Below are positions 53,350 to 56,934 of a stretch of DNA of 56,934 bases, piece by piece. Source of the DNA: Pediococcus stilesii (GTDB lineage: Bacteria; Bacillota; Bacilli; Lactobacillales; Lactobacillaceae); assembly GCF_001437075.1 (NCBI RefSeq), contig NZ_JQBX01000014.1, positions 1-56,934 on the forward strand. The letters run 5' to 3'. Below the pieces are notes generated by a model. That model saw only the letters and a list, made by a program, of their open reading frames with translations, ran no database searches and was not told the DNA's origin. Made by a program: the position numbers and the translations under genes. How positions within the stretch are numbered: the first letter of the stretch is position 1; each line of letters opens with the position of its first letter.

Positions 53350-55806
53350 CTATTTTAATGCAGTCCATTTCCAGTCGGTAAATTCTTCAATATCGCGACC
53401 TTGGTTACGGGTAACATCGAAATGCTTAGCTAAAATATCATCCATTTTCTTATCAAATGCTTGTGCATCTGTATCCGAAATAACACCTTTAGCGCGTAAC
53501 GTATCAACAGCGTCTTTAGCTTGATGGAAACGATCCAACTCAGAATAAACACGCATGTCGTAAGCGGTTGTAATGTCACCATCTTCGCGATAACCATGAA
53601 CGTGTAGTCCATCATGTCCACGTTGATAGAACATCGATTCAACTAAGTCTTCATAACCATGGAATCCGAATAATACAGGTGTTCCTGATTGGCCAAAGAA
53701 TTTGCTAAAGTCAGCGTCACTCAACGAACGTTCTGCGTTTAACTTGCCATTCTTCTTTTGAAGACGGTTGATTTCAACAACGTTAACATAACGCATCTTA
53801 ACTGATGGGAATGCGTCATTAACCAAGTGAAGAGCAGCTAGTGACTCAATTGTAGGTTCCACACCTGATGAAGCAAAGATAATGTCGGCATCTTCACCTT
53901 CAGCAACTGTTGAAGCCCAGTCAATCGTTTTCAAACCTTCATTAGCAAGTTCTTCTGCTTCATCGACTGAGAACCATTGTTGACGTGGTTGTTTTGAAGC
54001 AACAATATGATTCAACTTATGACGTTCAGTAAATGCACGATCAAATACAGCAAGTAATGTGTTTGCGTCTGCTGGTAGATATTGACGAACATAATCTGAT
54101 TTCTTTTCAGCCAAGTGTGTCAAAATACCTGGATCTTGGTGAGTATATCCATTGTGATCTTGTTGGAATACAGTCGAAGTTGAAATCAAATTCAATGATG
54201 GATAGTCATTCCGCCATGGTTGTTCAGCGGCTTGACGAATCCACTTAAAGTGTTGAGTAATCATTGAATCAACTACGCGAAGGAATGATTCATATGATGC
54301 AAAAACACCAGTACGTCCAGTTAAAGTATAACCTTCGAGCCATCCTTCGGCTTGATGTTCAGATAATTGAGCGTCCAAAATACGACCCTCTGGAGCTTCA
54401 TATTGATCATTTGGTTCCTTAATTTCTTCCATCCATTGACGGTTTGAAACTTTGAACATGTCCCAGAGACGGTTTGACATCGTTTCATCAGGACCAAAGA
54501 TCCGGAATGTGTGTGGATTATTTGTAGCAACTTTAGCAAAGAATCCTGAAAGAACATTCATATCCATGTTGCGGTTACCATCTGGCAACTCAGTTCCACG
54601 ATTTGATGCGTTAATATCATTCGTGAAGTCTTTCCAACTTGGTAAATTAAGTACTTCTGCCTTATCTCCGAAACGACGTCCACCATTGGCAACTGGGTTC
54701 ATTGCCATTCGCTTATCACCCTTTGGTGCAAACTCTGCAACTTCTGCCTTCAAAGAACCATCTGCATTGAACAATTCTTCTGGCTTATATGAATTCATCC
54801 ATTTTTCAAATTCAGGAAGTTCTTTTAAGTTCTTTTGAGACAAACCAAGTGGTACTTGGTGAGCACGGAATGAACTTTCAATTGGTTCGCCGGCTGGATT
54901 ATGTGTTGGGCCACCCCAACCCTTTGGTAGTCGAGCAATTACAACAGGCCAGGCAGCAACTTCGCCATCTTGATAACGACCATTTTCACGAGCGTCTCGT
55001 TGAATATCTTTAATATCAGTGATAGCTTGGTCAAACAACTTCGCTGCCTTTTCATGATATGTCATATAATCATGAATATCATCATTTTCAAGGAAACGTG
55101 GTGAGTAGCCCAAACCTTCAAAGAACTTAGTAATTTCTTCATCGCTCATGCGAGAGAAAATCGTTGGATTTGAAATTTTGAACCCGTTTAAATCCAAAAT
55201 TGGCAAGACTGCACCATCGTTCTTAGGATTAATAAATTTAATTGAGTGCCAAGCAGTCATTGCAGGTCCAGTCTCAACTTCACCATCTCCGATAACAGTA
55301 AATGCAACTTGCTCTGGATTATCTAAGATAGCTCCGGCCGCATGAGATAGTGAGTATCCTAATTCTCCACCTTCATGCAATGAACCTGGAGTTTGAGCGG
55401 TCATATGTGAACCAATTCCTCCTGGGAAAGAGAAACGTTTGTATAAACGTGACATACCTTCAACGTCTTGGGTAATTTCGGGATAGTCTTCGGTGTATGA
55501 ACCATCTAAATAAGCATTTGTAACCATAACTTGACCACCGTGACCTGGGCCACCGATGTAGAACATGTTCAAATCAAACTTGTTAATCAAACGGTTAGCA
55601 TGCGCATATAAAAAGTTCTGTCCTGCAACTGTACCCCAGTGTCCGATTGGCTTAACCTTAATATCATCTGCTTGGATAGGTGTATTAGTGACTGAAAATA
55701 ATGGGTTGCTCTTTAAGAACATCATCCCCCCTGAAAGATAGGTGCTAGCACGCCACCAGGCATCAACTTTTGATAAATATTCTTTGGAATTGTAATCCAC
55801 CGTCAT
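53350..55806 (-). CDS. xpkA: Xylulose-5-phosphate/fructose-6-phosphate phosphoketolase
   Basis: An 818-aa thiamine-diphosphate enzyme that splits xylulose-5-phosphate (and possibly fructose-6-phosphate) into acetyl phosphate and a triose or tetrose phosphate, the key step of heterofermentative and pentose metabolism. Family motifs: YIGGPGHGGQ (about residue 82), GSHMTAQTPGSLHEGGELGY, ThDP/Mg site GDGEVETGPAMTAWH and LDLNGFKISNPT. FQQDHNGYTHQDPG lies in the middle domain, and HVHGYREDGDITTAYDMR at the C-terminus. Full length. AAGGAG lies upstream of the ATG. It has its own promoter with a structured leader and is divergent from a GntR regulator. Confidence 0.97.
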   Translation of the reverse strand: MTVDYNSKEYLSKVDAWWRASTYLSGGMMFLKSNPLFSVTNTPIQADDIKVKPIGHWGTVAGQNFLYAHANRLINKFDLNMFYIGGPGHGGQVMVTNAYLDGSYTEDYPEITQDVEGMSRLYKRFSFPGGIGSHMTAQTPGSLHEGGELGYSLSHAAGAILDNPEQVAFTVIGDGEVETGPAMTAWHSIKFINPKNDGAVLPILDLNGFKISNPTIFSRMSDEEITKFFEGLGYSPRFLENDDIHDYMTYHEKAAKLFDQAITDIKDIQRDARENGRYQDGEVAAWPVVIARLPKGWGGPTHNPAGEPIESSFRAHQVPLGLSQKNLKELPEFEKWMNSYKPEELFNADGSLKAEVAEFAPKGDKRMAMNPVANGGRRFGDKAEVLNLPSWKDFTNDINASNRGTELPDGNRNMDMNVLSGFFAKVATNNPHTFRIFGPDETMSNRLWDMFKVSNRQWMEEIKEPNDQYEAPEGRILDAQLSEHQAEGWLEGYTLTGRTGVFASYESFLRVVDSMITQHFKWIRQAAEQPWRNDYPSLNLISTSTVFQQDHNGYTHQDPGILTHLAEKKSDYVRQYLPADANTLLAVFDRAFTERHKLNHIVASKQPRQQWFSVDEAEELANEGLKTIDWASTVAEGEDADIIFASSGVEPTIESLAALHLVNDAFPSVKMRYVNVVEINRLQKKNGKLNAERSLSDADFSKFFGQSGTPVLFGFHGYEDLVESMFYQRGHDGLHVHGYREDGDITTAYDMRVYSELDRFHQAKDAVDTLRAKGVISDTDAQAFDKKMDDILAKHFDVTRNQGRDIEEFTDWKWTALK

Positions 55807-55852
55807 AAAATTAACTCTCCTTCGATAAATTAATAATTACTTACCACACTAG

Positions 55853-55890
55853 CTCGTTCATAAACGAGATTTAGATTACTTAACTAATCT
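55853..55890 (-). promoter_or_regulatory. Two small hairpins in the xpkA 5' leader
   Basis: AGATTAGTTAAGTAATCT (55873-55890) and CTCGTTTATGAACGAG (55853-55868) on the minus strand each fold into 6-bp stems near the 5' end of the transcript. They may stabilise the mRNA or serve as regulator sites. Confidence 0.5.
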
Positions 55891-55902
55891 CTTTACGGTA
55901 CT

Positions 55903-55930
55903 ATCATACCCAATTTTCAAAAAAAGTCAA
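55903..55930 (-). promoter_or_regulatory. Sigma-A promoter of xpkA
   Basis: On the minus strand, TTGACT (55925-55930), a 16-nt spacer and TATGAT (55903-55908), with a leader of about 90 nt to the start codon. Confidence 0.8.
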
Positions 55931-56100
55931 CCTTTTTAAAAAATGATACGGTCCAATTTATTTTTTTGCTAAAATATATTAATATCAGTTGATGAATGCC
56001 TTTACATAAAACCATGCCTTATTGCGCAACATTAGGTGATAACATCGTATGATTATTCACATAAATACGGAAACTAAATATTGTCACAAGGAGTTAAATC

Positions 56101-56829
56101 ATGACGAATTTGGCACACAAAAATATCTCGCATAATTTAAAATTACGGATCTTAGACGGCGATTTTACTAATAATAAATTACCTAACGAACAAAAATTAG
56201 CCCAAAGCTATAAAGTTAGTCGTAGTACAATAAAAAACATTCTAAATGTGCTTGCTCAACAGGGAATCATATTCAAGAAACGTGGCGCAGGTTCGTTCGT
56301 CAATCCTTTATATATTAGAAATCAATCTTTATTTCAGTCTAAGGAAAACAATCTTGACATAACGGATAATCTAAATATCTCTGGACAAAAAATGTCTTCA
56401 AGATTGATTACGTATAATATCATTGTCGCAACGGCTGAGTTACAACAAAATTTATTTTTAGCAAAAAACGAACATGTGTATGAAATTAAGCGTGTTCGTT
56501 TGCTGGACGAAAAAGCCATTGCCATCGAAACTGTATATATCCCGGTGAAGACTATCCCTGAACTAAGTCCAGCCATTGCGAAAGGCTCAATTTTTAAGTT
56601 TCTTGAAGATACCCTGGATACGAGCGTTAGTAAAGCGTTTTTATCAATTATGGCCGATTCCTCAACTTTCGAAGACCAAAAATTACTAGGACTGAGTAAT
56701 GTTGAACCTGTTGGAATTATGGAAGGAATCTCTTTTCTAGATGATGGAACTCCGTTTGAATTTTTTAATACGCGTACCAGCTACAAATATCTAAGGTATA
56801 GCACATCCATCAGTATAGATAATACTTAG
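56101..56829 (+). CDS. GntR/HutC family transcriptional regulator
   Basis: A 242-aa regulator. The N-terminal winged HTH reads LPNEQKLAQSYKVSRSTIKNILNVLAQQGIIFKKRGAGSFV (residues 27-67). A UbiC transcription regulator-associated (UTRA) effector domain follows (about 90-235), with the VYEIKRVRLLDEKAIAIETVYIP strands. HutC-type members bind sugar phosphates or amino-acid derivatives. AAGGAG is 8 nt before the ATG. Divergent from xpkA, or regulator of a following gene beyond the window; which of the two is not shown. Confidence 0.88.
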   Translation: MTNLAHKNISHNLKLRILDGDFTNNKLPNEQKLAQSYKVSRSTIKNILNVLAQQGIIFKKRGAGSFVNPLYIRNQSLFQSKENNLDITDNLNISGQKMSSRLITYNIIVATAELQQNLFLAKNEHVYEIKRVRLLDEKAIAIETVYIPVKTIPELSPAIAKGSIFKFLEDTLDTSVSKAFLSIMADSSTFEDQKLLGLSNVEPVGIMEGISFLDDGTPFEFFNTRTSYKYLRYSTSISIDNT

Positions 56830-56883
56830 AATCTTCGTATATTAATTTTTTTGCACTATAAATGTAGCAAAGGTGGTTTTTTA

Positions 56884-56925
56884 ATGAGAACGATTGATGC
56901 AAATATTGGTGTAAGCACCCAATAA
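56884..56925 (+). other. 13-codon ORF at the window edge
   Basis: ATG with AAAGGTGG at good spacing opens the frame MRTIDANIGVSTQ, which stops at 56923-56925. It could be a leader peptide or the start of a frameshifted gene continuing outside the window. Confidence 0.3.
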
Positions 56926-56934
56926 CAGACCGTA

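Overview
The window is a low-GC Gram-positive chromosome segment that fits a member of the Lactobacillaceae. Evidence: a phosphoketolase, the lactobacillar peptidases PepV and PepT, an L-2-hydroxyisocaproate dehydrogenase, T-box leaders, perfect CcpA cre boxes, AGGAGG-type ribosome sites and a WxL-like surface protein. The genus cannot be fixed from sequence reading alone. No rRNA, tRNA, CRISPR array or intact insertion sequence was recognised.

Layout. 1-3.1 kb: T-box controlled tyrS, then pepV. 3.1-7.6 kb: an NAD(P)-binding protein, then a sugar cassette (unknown membrane protein and PTS lactose/cellobiose IIC) enclosed by a perfect 45-bp inverted repeat, with a MupG-like 6-phospho-N-acetylmuramidase upstream. 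7.7-18.9 kb: a lipase-like hydrolase, a pyridoxal kinase, a lipoprotein, a nitroreductase, two translationally coupled GT4 glycosyltransferases, a DMT transporter, a 37-aa protein near zinc-independent rpsN, galM and glycerate kinase. 19-24.4 kb: YdcF-like and YxeA-like proteins, a hydroxyisocaproate dehydrogenase, and the divergent niacin pair niaR/niaP. 24.4-34.7 kb: a heterodimeric ABC exporter with a divergent TetR regulator, a T-box controlled oppA-pepT operon, a patatin-like lipase, a cyclophilin and a GyrI-like protein.

34.8-36.9 kb: a two-gene module, a MazG-like nucleotide pyrophosphohydrolase overlapping a GIY-YIG nuclease fused to a DUF2075-type ATPase/helicase. This is the best candidate for an under-described, possibly anti-phage, system. 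37.1-42.6 kb: a dicarboxylate block (fumC, FAD fumarate reductase, DASS transporter, LysR) for fumarate respiration-like electron disposal, with a repeat array between fumC and the reductase. 42.8-45.5 kb: an accessory island with an RHH protein, an unknown internally duplicated 476-aa protein, a possible tiny hydrophobic peptide and a DinJ/YafQ toxin-antitoxin pair. 45.9-47.7 kb: a WxL-like surface protein interrupted by a frameshift at a run of six C. 47.9-51.9 kb: a galactitol-type PTS with a LicR/MtlR-type regulator whose EIIA-like domain is a separate overlapping gene. 52-53.3 kb: a small secreted protein and decayed sequence. 53.3-56.9 kb: phosphoketolase and a divergent GntR/HutC regulator.

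Common themes are peptide and amino-acid supply (tyrS and oppA-pepT under T-boxes, pepV, hicD), carbon catabolite control (cre sites at the PTS gene and galM, weaker ones at fumC and elsewhere), and redox balancing (phosphoketolase, hydroxyisocaproate dehydrogenase, fumarate reductase). TTG start codons recur (lipoprotein, galM, patatin, WxL protein).
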